From contig NHFY01000094.1 in the NCBI GenBank assembly GCA_002170165.1, forward strand, positions 38,486 to 102,485: a DNA stretch of 64,000 nt. Reading direction: 5' to 3'. How positions within the stretch are numbered: position 1 is the stretch's first letter; every line of letters starts with the position of its first letter. This document shows positions 8,377 to 18,152 of this stretch, piece after piece. The notes below the pieces were generated by a model. It was given only the letters and a program-made list of their open reading frames with translations, searched no databases and was not told where the DNA came from. The position numbers and the translations under genes were made by a program. The DNA comes from Flavobacteriales bacterium TMED123 (GTDB lineage Bacteria > Bacteroidota > Bacteroidia > Flavobacteriales > BACL11).

Positions 8377-9666
8377 ATGAAAAGAAATTTAGCAATTTTA
8401 TTTTGCATATTGTTTTTAGCTGATGGTTTAAAAGCGCAAAGTAAATATGGAGCAGATAGCGTGAATTGTGTAATGAACCTTTCTCTATACAGAGAGTATT
8501 ACAAGCAAAAAAATTATGATGATGCGCTAAAACCATGGCGGTGGGTTTACAATAATTGCCCTTCTTCAAGCGGCAACATTTTTAAAAATGGACCAACTCT
8601 AATCAAGTACATGATTAAAAAGCATGCTGAAAAAAAGACAGCTTATACCGATACCCTCATGATGATTTATGATAAAAGGATTCAATTTTTCGGCAAAGAA
8701 GGCTATGTACTTGGTAGAAAAGGAGCGGATTTAATTAAGTATGCTCCAGATAGATTTGAACAAGCTCATGCTATATTATCAAAATCTATTGATATACAAG
8801 GAAATCAATCGGAGGCTGGCACATTATTGGCCTATTTTAAGGCAACTACTTTGATGGAGAAAAATTCAAAAGTAGATAAGCAGATAGTTTTAGAAAGCTA
8901 TGCAAGGGTTGCTGAAATTGTCGATTACAATATCAGTAATAATTCAAAAAAAGATAAATATGTTCAGGCTTCAGATATTATAGAATCTCTATTTGCTCCT
9001 TATGCCAATTGTAATGATTTGGTTCAGATTTTTGCTGCAAAGTTTGATGCTTCAACAGAAGATGTTGATTTTCTAACAAGAATTACTAAACTTTTAGATA
9101 GCAAAGAATGCACAAATAATCAACTTTATTTTGATGCAGCAACTAGATTGCACGAACTTTCTCCATCTGCACTTTCTGCTAGTAAAATGGGAAAGTTGAA
9201 CATTGCGAAAAAGGATTATATTACTGCAGTGAATTATTTTAAGCAAGCAGTAGAATTGGAGGAAGACGCAAATACACAAGCACGATATTACCTTGAATTG
9301 ACTGATGCTTATCGACTTTTAGGCTCCTATTCCAAAGCAAGAATGATGGCCTTCAAATCAGCAGAATTGCGTCCGGATTGGGGAGAGCCATACATTAGTA
9401 TTGCTAATATTTACATCTCTTCTGCTAACAAATGTTCTTCTTCCGAATTTGAGAAGGAAACTGTTTATTGGGTTGCAGTAGATAAGTTCATTAAAGCAAA
9501 ATTAGTTGATGCAACACTTACTGAAAAAGCTAATAAGGCGATTGCTACCTATTCAAAATATTTCCCAAATACTGAAACCTGCTTTTTTAAAGGTGTTGAA
9601 TCAGGGCAAAATTATAAGGTAGAGTGCTGGATAAATGAAACCACCAAAGTAAGAACAAGAGATTGA
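8377..9666 (+). CDS. Periplasmic tetratricopeptide-repeat protein
   Basis: A 429-residue secreted protein with signal peptide MKRNLAILFCILFLADGLKA and helical repeats. The TPR signature is clearest in the second half (AKKDYITAVNYFKQAVELE and ARYYLELTDAYRLLGSYSKA, then ELRPDWGEPYISIANIYI). A YYKQKNYDDALKPW repeat opens the mature protein. TPR proteins are scaffolds for protein complexes. The gene begins three bases after the barrel gene and overlaps the LptC-like gene, so the three are one transcription unit and may act together at the outer membrane; the partner is not evident. Confidence 0.78.
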   Translation: MKRNLAILFCILFLADGLKAQSKYGADSVNCVMNLSLYREYYKQKNYDDALKPWRWVYNNCPSSSGNIFKNGPTLIKYMIKKHAEKKTAYTDTLMMIYDKRIQFFGKEGYVLGRKGADLIKYAPDRFEQAHAILSKSIDIQGNQSEAGTLLAYFKATTLMEKNSKVDKQIVLESYARVAEIVDYNISNNSKKDKYVQASDIIESLFAPYANCNDLVQIFAAKFDASTEDVDFLTRITKLLDSKECTNNQLYFDAATRLHELSPSALSASKMGKLNIAKKDYITAVNYFKQAVELEEDANTQARYYLELTDAYRLLGSYSKARMMAFKSAELRPDWGEPYISIANIYISSANKCSSSEFEKETVYWVAVDKFIKAKLVDATLTEKANKAIATYSKYFPNTETCFFKGVESGQNYKVECWINETTKVRTRD

Positions 9667-10235
9667 AAAAATTAACTAGAATAAACTGTTTGCAATTTTT
9701 TGTATTTTTTTTCTTGCTTTTGTCTTCTTGCAGTAACGATCCTAAAGAAGTAGAAACTTATGTTAGTAATGCAGACATGCCAATTGAAGTGATAAAAGAA
9801 GCAGAATTAATCTACACTGAGCAAGGCAAAATCAAAGTAAAAATAATGGCAGAAAAGATTGAAAGATTTCTCAATCAGAATCCGTCTGTCTATTTTTCTA
9901 ATGGTGTGCTTGTACATTTTTATAATGATTCTGCAAACATTACCTCTACACTTACTGCAGAACAAGCTTCTATTGATGATAAAAATCAGCAAATGATGGC
10001 TAAAATAAATGTCGAACTGATTAACCAAAAAGAAGAAAAACTCAATACAGAACAGCTTATTTGGGATGAGAAATCAAACTTAATTTTTACAAAAAAATCA
10101 GTTAGTATCGCAACAAAAGATGAGGTGATTTTTGGAGATGGATTTGAATCTACTACTGATTTCTCAAGCTATAAAATTACAAATGTAAGAGGAAGTATCA
10201 ATATCAATGAGAGCAATGATAGTTTGCTTAGATGA
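9663..10235 (+). CDS. lptC: LptC-like LPS export lipoprotein
   Basis: A 190-residue lipoprotein with a hydrophobic segment ending at lipobox LLLSSC (Cys23). The mature part reads as repeated beta strands with the OstA/LptC-type pattern: IYTEQGKIKVKIMAEKIERF, FSNGVLVHFYND, TLTAEQASIDDKNQQMMAK and GDGFESTTDFSSYKITNVRG. LptC links the LptB2FG pump to the periplasmic LptA bridge in LPS transport. The start is TTG at 9663 in a TTGA overlap with the previous stop; no ATG is available before the signal peptide. The matching ATPase gene lptB is far away at 56.8 kb, which is normal in this phylum. Confidence 0.85.
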   Translation: MKKLTRINCLQFFVFFFLLLSSCSNDPKEVETYVSNADMPIEVIKEAELIYTEQGKIKVKIMAEKIERFLNQNPSVYFSNGVLVHFYNDSANITSTLTAEQASIDDKNQQMMAKINVELINQKEEKLNTEQLIWDEKSNLIFTKKSVSIATKDEVIFGDGFESTTDFSSYKITNVRGSININESNDSLLR

Positions 10236-10259
10236 TTTTTTCTTAATTTTACATAATAA

Positions 10260-11495
10260 ATGTATTTTACCTTAATTATTCTTACTCTATTATTTTCTGC
10301 TTTCTTTTCAGGAATGGAAATTGCATTTGTGTCATCGAATAAATTGAAATTGGAATTGGATAAAAAATCCAATAGTTTTACCTCAAGAATCATATCTGTT
10401 TTTACAAAAGAAGAATCGCGCTTTATTGTAAATATGCTTATAGGAAATAATATTGCATTGGTGATCTATGGCTTGCTAATGGCAGATTTATTAGAAGAAA
10501 ATCTACAATTTTTGGTCACCTCTACACCCCTTATCTTTTTATTACAAACTATCATTTCTACACTTATTATTTTAGTATTTGCTGAGTTTATTCCAAAGAC
10601 AATTTTTAGAATTAATTCTAATAATATTCTAAAATTTTTTACGCTTCCACTTTTGTTAACTTATCTTCTGCTTTATCCTTTTAATTTATTGATGATGATG
10701 CTTTCAAAATGGGTATTGAAAGGACTATTTAAAGTTGAGATAGATGAAGGGCAGAGGTTGTTTGATAGAGTAGATCTGGATGCTTATTTAAGCATGCTAA
10801 AAACAGAAGAAGATGATAATATGGAGGTTGAGATGTTACAAAATGCACTTGAGCTTCCCTCCATAAAAGCCAGGGAGTGCATGATTCCTAGAACAGAAAT
10901 AGTTGCTGTTGAACTCGACACCTCTATTACTACACTGAGACAAAAATTTATTGAGTCAAAATTATCTAAGATTCTCATTTTCAAAAATGATATCGATAAT
11001 GTAATTGGCTATGTACATTCACTGGATTTATTCCGAAAACCAAAAACCATCAAATCTATTTTGATGCCTATTCCTATTGTTGCGGAAACAATGGTTGCAA
11101 GTGAATTACTTGAGTTGCTTATCAAAAAACAAAGGGTAGTAGCAGTTGTTGTTGATGAGTATGGGGGTACTTCAGGTATGGTTACAGTAGAAGATATAAC
11201 AGAAGAAATTGTCGGGGAAATAGAGGATGAGCATGATGCAGAAAGCCTTATAGATCAAAAAATAGATGAGAAAACATTTCTCTTTTCTGCCCGAACAGAA
11301 GTGGATTTAATCAATAAAAAATACAATCTAAATCTTCCTACTTCTGAAGAGTACGAAACTTTGGCAGGCTTATTACTTCATTTTTATGAGGATATTCCAG
11401 ACTTAGAAGCCATAGTTAAAATAGACAAATTCAATTTTGTTGTAAAAGAAGTAAATGATAGAAGTATTCAGCTTATTCAAATCCACATTATTTAG
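10260..11495 (+). CDS. CNNM/CorC-type membrane protein with CBS domains (hemolysin family)
   Basis: A 411-residue inner-membrane protein. The N-terminal half is a DUF21 (CNNM) transmembrane domain with the SAFFSGMEIAFVSSNKLKLE signature and four hydrophobic segments. It is followed by two CBS domains (CMIPRTEIVAVELD; VVAVVVDEYGGTSGMVTVEDITEEIVGEI) and a C-terminal CorC/HlyC transporter-associated domain. Relatives are implicated in Mg2+ or Co2+ efflux, and GldE of the gliding machinery has the same architecture. A second member, called gldE here, lies at 32.2-33.5 kb. The start is 24 bases after the LptC-like gene, so it is probably in the same operon. Confidence 0.87.
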   Translation: MYFTLIILTLLFSAFFSGMEIAFVSSNKLKLELDKKSNSFTSRIISVFTKEESRFIVNMLIGNNIALVIYGLLMADLLEENLQFLVTSTPLIFLLQTIISTLIILVFAEFIPKTIFRINSNNILKFFTLPLLLTYLLLYPFNLLMMMLSKWVLKGLFKVEIDEGQRLFDRVDLDAYLSMLKTEEDDNMEVEMLQNALELPSIKARECMIPRTEIVAVELDTSITTLRQKFIESKLSKILIFKNDIDNVIGYVHSLDLFRKPKTIKSILMPIPIVAETMVASELLELLIKKQRVVAVVVDEYGGTSGMVTVEDITEEIVGEIEDEHDAESLIDQKIDEKTFLFSARTEVDLINKKYNLNLPTSEEYETLAGLLLHFYEDIPDLEAIVKIDKFNFVVKEVNDRSIQLIQIHII

Positions 11496-11540
11496 CAAAA
11501 ATCACTTGTTAGAAATTAGCTAAAATTCTCTAATAAATTG

Positions 11541-11548
11541 TATATTCG
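11541..11548 (+). promoter_or_regulatory. Probable -7 box TATATTCG upstream of ppiD-like gene
   Basis: One mismatch to TAnnTTTG, 25 bases before the start at 11574, with a TTAG 21 bases upstream as a weak -33. It could give the folding factor its own promoter within the cluster. Confidence 0.35.
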
Positions 11549-11573
11549 CCCCCTCAAAAAAACAAATTAAGAT

Positions 11574-13682
11574 ATGGCTACACTAGGAAGTATTAGAAAA
11601 CGATCAACACTATTGATTTTGGTGATTGGTGTGGCAATGCTTGCCTTTATTTTAACCGATTTTATGCAATCCACAACAAGTGGAGGAGGAGGATTTTTTA
11701 TTGGTGAGGTTGCAGGAGAAGAGCTTTCCGTTCAGTATTTTGAAGAAAGAGTACAAAAAGGAACAGAAAATTGGAAAAACTCAAATCCTAATTCTACTTT
11801 GACCCAAAGTACATTGGCTGAGATTAGAAATGCAATTTGGGATGAATACATCAAAGAATTTTTAATGAACGCGGAATACGAAGCTTTGGGTATTGATGTT
11901 CACTCAGAAGAATTATTTGAACTTTTCCAAGGAAATAATGTGCATCCGGAAATCAGCAAAATTCAAATTTTTCAGGACCCAACAACTAAACAATTTGACA
12001 GGGTAAGAATGCTTCAATATATGAAAAACCTAGAGAGTGAGCAGAATGTAGAAGCAAGAGAGCAGTGGTTAGGTTTTGAGGATTACATAAGTGGTCTAAG
12101 AAAGAACACCAAATACAATACACTAGTTGAGAAAAGTATGTATGTAAGTTCTCGAGAGGCACAATTGTACTTTAATCAAGGAAATGAAAATATCAATTTT
12201 GAGTATGTCCCGATTTCTTTTTCACATATTGCTGATAGCTTGGTAGCTGTTTCTTCATCTGAGATTGAGGATTATTATGATAATAATATTGATGACTACC
12301 GGCAAGATGAATCACGAAATGTAGATTATGTTGTTTTTAGTGTTGTTCCTTCCGAACAAGATGATCAAGATACTAGAAACAATCTGGATGCCATAAAAGC
12401 GACTTTTGAAGCTTATGAAGATTTTGAGGTGTTTGTAAAAAGAAATTCTGACAATACAAATAGTAAATTCAATTTTGTGAAAGAAGAGGGTATTTTAGAT
12501 GCAAATGTGACTTCATTATTTAATGCCGAAAAGGGTACAGTAATTGGCCCTTATTTGTTTGCAGAAGGCAATTATCGATTGACAAAACTAGTAGATGTGC
12601 AATACAGACCAGACTCAGTTGAGGCAAGACATATTCTTATAGCACCTGATGAAAATAAAGATATAGATTCTATAAAATCCGAAGTAGCAGCAATAAAAAT
12701 AGCAATTGAATCAGGAAGAGATTTTGCAGAGATGGCTCAACAACATTCTATAGATAAGGCTTCTGCTATAAAAGGAGGTGATTTAGGATGGTTTAAGGAA
12801 GGTGCAATGGTTTCAGAGTTTAATGAGGTTTCATTTACTGCTAATAAAGGTGATTTAACTGTTGTGCAGTCTCAATTTGGAATACATTTGATTGAAGTGA
12901 CTAAAAAAAGTAGTACTGTCAAAAAAGTTAAGATTGCTTATGTTGAGCGCATTGTTGAGCCTAGTTCTAAAACCTATGATCAATATTACACACAAGCTGC
13001 CCAATTTGCAGGCGTACTACTAAATACAGATACTACTACATTTGACGACTTACTAGCCAGTCAGAATTTAGCAAAAAGAAATCAAGAGCAAGTTATCCCT
13101 AGTACACAAAACATTTCTGGTTTAGCAAATTCTAGGCGTTTGATAAAATGGATGAATCAATCTAAAGTAGGAGATGTTTCAGATGTTTTTGAGTTTGATA
13201 ATAATTATGTTGTTGCTGTTCTAACTAAAATCAATGAGGAAGGAGATGTGCCTTTGGAAGATCTAATAATAGAAATAGAATCAAAAGTTAGAAAGGAATC
13301 AAAAGCAAAAATGATTATAAAAGAAGTCAATGCGCTTAACTATAATTCTTTATCTGAATTAGCAACTGCAATTAATAGTGAGGTGCAGCAAGTATCAAAG
13401 GCTACATTTTTAAACAGTCAAGTACAAAACTTAGGTAATGAACCGGCATTAGTAGGAATAGTTAGCGCCTATCAGAAGGAAGTGATTAGCGATCCAATAG
13501 CTGGTAACAATGCAGTTTTTGTAGCAAAAGTATTAAGTAAAAATGAAGCTAGAAATTCTGGTGATTTTTCTAAACAAAAAGACCAAGTTTCACAAGCTAT
13601 TAAACAAAATGCATCAAACTCTGCATATAATACTATAAAAGAAAATGCTCGAGTAATAGATAATAGAAACGACTTTTATTAG
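11574..13682 (+). CDS. ppiD: PpiD-like membrane-anchored peptidyl-prolyl isomerase
   Basis: A 702-residue periplasmic chaperone held by one N-terminal transmembrane helix (about residues 12-31). A SurA/PpiD-type N-terminal helical domain (residues 40-200) is followed by a parvulin domain at about 350-445, which shows EARHILIAP, a GRDFAEMAQQHSID stretch, GGDLGWFKEGAMVSEF and FGIHLIEV. A second degenerate parvulin-like region follows. These proteins help outer-membrane and secreted proteins fold after Sec export. The gene closes the coaX-to-ppiD envelope cluster and meets rodA tail to tail at a shared terminator. Its length is somewhat above E. coli PpiD (623) but typical for Bacteroidota. Confidence 0.9.
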   Translation: MATLGSIRKRSTLLILVIGVAMLAFILTDFMQSTTSGGGGFFIGEVAGEELSVQYFEERVQKGTENWKNSNPNSTLTQSTLAEIRNAIWDEYIKEFLMNAEYEALGIDVHSEELFELFQGNNVHPEISKIQIFQDPTTKQFDRVRMLQYMKNLESEQNVEAREQWLGFEDYISGLRKNTKYNTLVEKSMYVSSREAQLYFNQGNENINFEYVPISFSHIADSLVAVSSSEIEDYYDNNIDDYRQDESRNVDYVVFSVVPSEQDDQDTRNNLDAIKATFEAYEDFEVFVKRNSDNTNSKFNFVKEEGILDANVTSLFNAEKGTVIGPYLFAEGNYRLTKLVDVQYRPDSVEARHILIAPDENKDIDSIKSEVAAIKIAIESGRDFAEMAQQHSIDKASAIKGGDLGWFKEGAMVSEFNEVSFTANKGDLTVVQSQFGIHLIEVTKKSSTVKKVKIAYVERIVEPSSKTYDQYYTQAAQFAGVLLNTDTTTFDDLLASQNLAKRNQEQVIPSTQNISGLANSRRLIKWMNQSKVGDVSDVFEFDNNYVVAVLTKINEEGDVPLEDLIIEIESKVRKESKAKMIIKEVNALNYNSLSELATAINSEVQQVSKATFLNSQVQNLGNEPALVGIVSAYQKEVISDPIAGNNAVFVAKVLSKNEARNSGDFSKQKDQVSQAIKQNASNSAYNTIKENARVIDNRNDFY

Positions 13683-13702
13683 AAAACAATCAATAGAAGT
13701 AT

Positions 13703-13732
13703 AAAAAAGCTCACTTTTTGTGGGCTTTTTTT
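13703..13732. terminator. Bidirectional terminator between ppiD and rodA
   Basis: GCTCAC (13709-13714), a TTTTT loop and GTGGGC (13720-13725), flanked by A6 and T7, so it works on both strands. It ends the ppiD transcript and overlaps the rodA stop by two bases. Confidence 0.8.
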
Positions 13733-14993
13733 ATCTTAAAATTTGCAGCCTGTAAGAATCCAGATTTAAGAAAATAAACAGCAGAATTGTAAAGCCAACC
13801 AAAGAAGACCCACCATAACTTACAAATGGTAAAGGGATGCCAATAACTGGCGCCAATCCAATAGTCATCCCAATATTTATTGCAAAATGAATAAACAATA
13901 CAGAGGCAACACCATATCCATAAATTCTAGAGAAAGAAGACCTTTGTCTTTCCGCCAAATTGATTATCCTGAACACAAGAAAGGTAAAAACAATTATAAA
14001 TATTGACGCTCCAAAGAACCCCCACTCTTCACCAATAGTACAAAATATAAAATCGGTACTCTGTTCTGGCACAAAGTCAAATCGTGTTTGCGTACCCTCT
14101 AAGAAACCTTTGCCAAAAAAACCACCAGAGCCAATAGCAATTTTCGATTGAATGAGGTTGTAACCCGCTCCATGAGGGTCAATTTCTTTACCTAAGAGTA
14201 TGTTTATTCTTTCAACATGATGTGGCGCAAGTAGATTATTAAAAATGTAACTGACTGAAAAAACAAAGCAGATAGCTGATGTAAGCAAAGAAGAAATGAT
14301 AAAAAACTCTCTCTTTTTCCTTCTTGATGATAGAAAAAATATAAATGCAATGCCTATTAATATGCCGCTAAAAATAAATTTATTTATAAGTAGGGTAACA
14401 ATAAAAAGGATAGCACAAATCAGTCCAAAAAACAATACATTTCCAGAAAGCCCTTCTCTAAAAAGTACTAATATTAAAGAAAGAAAAACAAGAGCTGTCC
14501 CCAAATCATTTTGTAGTATTATCAATAAAAACGGGATTCCTATAATTAAAAAACAATTGATTTTTGTTTGAAATGCTTGTAGCTTGATTCCATGTCTATT
14601 CAGGTATTTGGCCAGTACTAAAATAGTAGCAAATTTTGCAAACTCAGAGGGTTGAAACTTATAACTTCCTATATTAAACCATGATGTTGCGCCAGCAGTT
14701 GTTGAACCCCAAATAAATAAAGCAAGCAATAATAGTATTATACATGCGTACAGAAAGTAAGAAAGTGCTTCAAAAAATTTCCAATCAAGTATCAGAATAA
14801 TAAAAGCAACAAAAAAAGAGACGCTAATAAATAGCAGTTGTTTTCCATGTCTTTGCGTGAAGTCAAAAATTAAAGATTGGTCATCATTGTATTGAGAGGC
14901 GTAAATATTTATCCATCCAAAAAATACAAGTACTATAAACAGCAAGATAGTCATCCAGTCTACATTGCCAAATATTTTTTTTCCGCTTCTCAT
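13731..14993 (-). CDS. rodA: Rod shape-determining protein RodA (peptidoglycan glycosyltransferase)
   Basis: A 420-residue SEDS-family membrane protein with about ten transmembrane segments. It shows FLEGTQTRFDFVPEQSTDFIF followed by EEWGFFG and the C-terminal PVIGIPLPFVSYGGSS, both SEDS hallmarks. RodA polymerises lipid II into glycan strands during cell elongation, paired with PBP2. It is the last gene of the purH-mre operon and overlaps mrdA by four bases (ATGA), so the polymerase and its transpeptidase partner are coupled in translation. Confidence 0.95.
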   Translation of the reverse strand: MRSGKKIFGNVDWMTILLFIVLVFFGWINIYASQYNDDQSLIFDFTQRHGKQLLFISVSFFVAFIILILDWKFFEALSYFLYACIILLLLALFIWGSTTAGATSWFNIGSYKFQPSEFAKFATILVLAKYLNRHGIKLQAFQTKINCFLIIGIPFLLIILQNDLGTALVFLSLILVLFREGLSGNVLFFGLICAILFIVTLLINKFIFSGILIGIAFIFFLSSRRKKREFFIISSLLTSAICFVFSVSYIFNNLLAPHHVERINILLGKEIDPHGAGYNLIQSKIAIGSGGFFGKGFLEGTQTRFDFVPEQSTDFIFCTIGEEWGFFGASIFIIVFTFLVFRIINLAERQRSSFSRIYGYGVASVLFIHFAINIGMTIGLAPVIGIPLPFVSYGGSSLVGFTILLFIFLNLDSYRLQILR

Positions 14994-16816
14994 TGCTGAT
15001 TTAATAAATTACCATTTACAATAAAGTTTTCTAATTGCAAATTGCTGATTTCATTTTTCAAATATTTTTCAATCATCAATGTAGCAATTGGGGCGGCCCA
15101 AGTTGATCCCCAGCCGCCATTCTCCACATAAACAGCAATTGCAATTTTCGGACTTTCCTTAGGAGCAAAAGCAATAAATATAGAATGATCTTCCCCATTC
15201 CCAGAGGTGTTTTGTGCAGTTCCTGTTTTCCCGCAAATACTTAAGTCAGCAACCATTGAGTTTTTAGCAGTACCATCTTCATCTTCTAATACCATTTGCA
15301 TGCCATCAATAATGATGTCAAAATGTTTTGGATTAATTGTTGTATACTTTTTCTTTACGAATTGGTCATCACTTATCGTGTCATTTCCAATTTTTTTCAC
15401 AATATGAGGTGTAAAATAATAACCTCTGTTGGCAAAAATTGCACTGATGTTGGCCATCTGAATAGGCGTAAGTAAAAGTTCCCCTTGCCCTATAGAAAGT
15501 GAAATAGTCGTACTGGCATTCCAATGTGTTTTTCCATAAATATTATCATAAGTATTTGTTGAAGGTAATAAGCCTCTTTTGCCTGAAGTGAAATCGTTAT
15601 TCATCCATTGTCCAACCCCAAAACTTGCAACATGATTTTCCCATTTATTAAATGCTGTTTCAGTATTCTGATATTTGTCGAATAATTTCTGGAAAACATT
15701 ACAGAAATAGGAATTGCAGGATATTGCAATTGCTTTTTTCATGCTTAAAGGAGTGGTATGCTCATGACAAGCTACTATTTTGTCATTTGCATATTCATAA
15801 CCTCCAGAGCAATTATAATTGGCATATGCAATAAGTGTTTTTTCCTGCATGGCAATTAGCCCTGTAATTAATTTAAACGTAGAGCCAGGAGCATATTGCC
15901 CTAAAAGTGCTCGATTAAATAAGGGCTTATGTTCATGTGCTAATAATTGCTTAAAATTTTCTGTTCTTTTTCTTCCTGTTAAAGAGTTAGGATTAAAAGT
16001 TGGAGAAGACACCAATGAAAGGATTTCTCCAGTTGAAGGTTCAATAGCTACTATACTTCCAATTTTATTCTGCATCAGTTTTTCGCCATATTTTTGTAAA
16101 TCTGCATCAATAGTAGTTGTGATATGTAATCCGGAAACAGCATTCGTATCATATCTCCCTTCATTGAATTTCCCTTTTTTACTATTATGCACATCTACTA
16201 AGACTAATTCCATTCCTTTTTCCCCTCTTAATAAATGCTCGTAAGCTACTTCCACTCCACTTACACCTATTAAATCTCCACTTGTATAGTAATTATCTTC
16301 TTGAATTTTTTTACTGTTTACTTCTCCCAAATATCCCATAACATTGGAAGCGGTATTTAGAGGGTATTTTCTGGTGCTTCTTGTTCTTACAAAAAAACCT
16401 TTGAATTTATATAGCATCTCACCAAAGGTTGCAAAAGTTTCTGCATCAATCTTTTTTGCAAATACACTCTCTTTATATTTTGAGTATTTTTTTGCTTTTC
16501 TCAATCTACTGCTGTATTCCTCTATACTGATATTAAGTAAATCGCACAGCAATAAGGAATCGATATCATCTGCAACTTCTCTTGGTACTATCATTAAATC
16601 ATAAGACGCTTCATTATAAGCCAATAGTTTATTATTTCTGTCGTATAATAATCCTCTAGCTGGGTATTTTACATCATAGCGTAATACATTATTTTTAGCA
16701 GAGAATTTATATTGATCATTGACAACTTGTATGTAAAAGAACTTACACAAGAAAACAAAAGCCACAAATAGAAAAATTCCTTTTACAACAATTTGCCTAT
16801 TATTGTTACCTCTCAT
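14990..16816 (-). CDS. mrdA: Penicillin-binding protein 2 (elongation transpeptidase)
   Basis: A 608-residue class B PBP with an N-terminal membrane anchor (about residues 10-30), a dimerisation/pedestal domain beginning at YPARGLLYDRN, and a C-terminal transpeptidase. The active-site motifs are all present: SxxK at Ser312 (YAPGSTFK), SxN at 366-368 (ISCNSYF) and KTG at 530-532 (CGKTGTAQ). It cross-links peptidoglycan during side-wall growth and activates RodA. Its start shares one base with the mreD stop (TAATG). Confidence 0.95.
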   Translation of the reverse strand: MRGNNNRQIVVKGIFLFVAFVFLCKFFYIQVVNDQYKFSAKNNVLRYDVKYPARGLLYDRNNKLLAYNEASYDLMIVPREVADDIDSLLLCDLLNISIEEYSSRLRKAKKYSKYKESVFAKKIDAETFATFGEMLYKFKGFFVRTRSTRKYPLNTASNVMGYLGEVNSKKIQEDNYYTSGDLIGVSGVEVAYEHLLRGEKGMELVLVDVHNSKKGKFNEGRYDTNAVSGLHITTTIDADLQKYGEKLMQNKIGSIVAIEPSTGEILSLVSSPTFNPNSLTGRKRTENFKQLLAHEHKPLFNRALLGQYAPGSTFKLITGLIAMQEKTLIAYANYNCSGGYEYANDKIVACHEHTTPLSMKKAIAISCNSYFCNVFQKLFDKYQNTETAFNKWENHVASFGVGQWMNNDFTSGKRGLLPSTNTYDNIYGKTHWNASTTISLSIGQGELLLTPIQMANISAIFANRGYYFTPHIVKKIGNDTISDDQFVKKKYTTINPKHFDIIIDGMQMVLEDEDGTAKNSMVADLSICGKTGTAQNTSGNGEDHSIFIAFAPKESPKIAIAVYVENGGWGSTWAAPIATLMIEKYLKNEISNLQLENFIVNGNLLNQQ

Positions 16817-17331
16817 TATCTAGTATCAGATTTAAAGAAAAAGAATTGGCAAATCAAGATAATCGTAAGAGTGATTGTGCTACTCAGAGCTATTTTTCCA
16901 AAAACATTATAAAATGAGGAGAGCTCAAAATGAGCCAATAAAAATAAAATAGTATGGTGTATCAGAATTAGTAAAAAAGCATACACAGCAAACATCTTGA
17001 ATCCTAATTTTTGCAAGAAAAGATCTTGCTCACCACTTATAGTGTTTTTTGGAATAACAATTTTCTCAATAGTTGGCTTTACAAATGCAATAAGTACAGC
17101 AGCAGTAGAATGAAAACCAATTGTTCCTTCAAAAAGATCAATAAAAAAACCTAATAAAAATGCAAAAAACAATAAAAACCATTTGGGAGTAAGTTGTGGC
17201 AAACAAATAATTAGCATAATATAAAAGTAGGGATTTATGTAACCATTAAACATTACCTGATTTAATATATAAACCTGAATAAAAATGAAAACAGCTGCTA
17301 GCCAAAGATATTTGTAATTCTGTTTAATCAT
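16816..17331 (-). CDS. mreD: Rod shape-determining protein MreD
   Basis: A 171-residue very hydrophobic protein with about five membrane segments, including the LLFFAFLLGFFIDLFEGTIG stretch typical of MreD. Sequence conservation in MreD is low, and the call rests partly on position between mreC and mrdA. MreD bridges the cytoskeletal MreB and the periplasmic elongation complex. It overlaps mreC by eight bases. Confidence 0.9.
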   Translation of the reverse strand: MIKQNYKYLWLAAVFIFIQVYILNQVMFNGYINPYFYIMLIICLPQLTPKWFLLFFAFLLGFFIDLFEGTIGFHSTAAVLIAFVKPTIEKIVIPKNTISGEQDLFLQKLGFKMFAVYAFLLILIHHTILFLLAHFELSSFYNVFGKIALSSTITLTIILICQFFFFKSDTR

Positions 17332-18139
17332 CTTCTACATTTAATTCTAATAATTCTTTTTCTTGCTTTATCAATGATTCAGCTATATAAACATAATGTA
17401 GACGATTCATGTCCTCAAAGAAATGTATCTTGATTTTGTAAAAATTATCACCTGGAATTTCTTGAAAAGATTTTACTTGCCCAATACCTATTCCTTCAGG
17501 AAAAATTGCTGAATTTCCACTACTAATAATGGTGTCGCCAATACTTATGTCGGCATGATTAGGAATGTCTTCTACAACTGATGCTCTGTAGTCAAATCCA
17601 TCCCACAGCATTCTACCCAAAAACATCTCATTCTTTAGCCGAACACTAATGCTAGATTTTTGGTGTAAAACCGAGATAACCAATGAGAACCTGTCAGAAA
17701 CAGAATGGATTATTCCTACCACACCATTGTTTGTAATCACACCCATCCCTTCTTTTATGCCATGCTTAGAACCCCTATTAAGTGTCAAATAATTATTGCT
17801 TCTATGAACAGCATTATTAATTACAACTGCAGATTGATATTTGAATAAAAGATTATTATAAGATGCGGAATCGTTACTGTAATTATTTTGTTTCTTCAAT
17901 AATGAAAGTAGTTTTGCATTCTCCTGTGCAAGCAAATCATTACTTTTTTTGAGTTTAAGCCATTCTGATATATTAGCAACTCCTGCATGAAAACTACCAA
18001 CATAATGCTGACTAAAACCGCTTATTTTGTTACCCTGAAATTGATTGTTGTTCACAAGTAAAAAAATAGAAAAGCCTTCTATCAGAAGGAATAAAAGAAT
18101 AAAGTAGTATTTTTTTACAAACTGAATGAGGTTGTGCAT
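17324..18139 (-). CDS. mreC: Rod shape-determining protein MreC
   Basis: A 271-residue bitopic protein with a cytoplasmic tip and membrane helix (about residues 11-29), a coiled coil around 55-75 (WLKLKKSNDLLAQENAKLLSLL), then the beta-rich periplasmic domain with NYLTLNRGSKHGIKEGMGVI and NGVVGIIHSVS, which are MreC signature strands. It scaffolds PBP2 and RodA in the elongasome. It lies 13 bases after mreB. Confidence 0.93.
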   Translation of the reverse strand: MHNLIQFVKKYYFILLFLLIEGFSIFLLVNNNQFQGNKISGFSQHYVGSFHAGVANISEWLKLKKSNDLLAQENAKLLSLLKKQNNYSNDSASYNNLLFKYQSAVVINNAVHRSNNYLTLNRGSKHGIKEGMGVITNNGVVGIIHSVSDRFSLVISVLHQKSSISVRLKNEMFLGRMLWDGFDYRASVVEDIPNHADISIGDTIISSGNSAIFPEGIGIGQVKSFQEIPGDNFYKIKIHFFEDMNRLHYVYIAESLIKQEKELLELNVEDD

Positions 18140-18152
18140 ACATCAACCAATA

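Noticed and set aside
15819-16244. 141-residue plus-strand frame inside mrdA
   Set aside because: It is antisense to conserved PBP2 coding sequence; its composition mirrors the real gene and it has no promoter or family motif.
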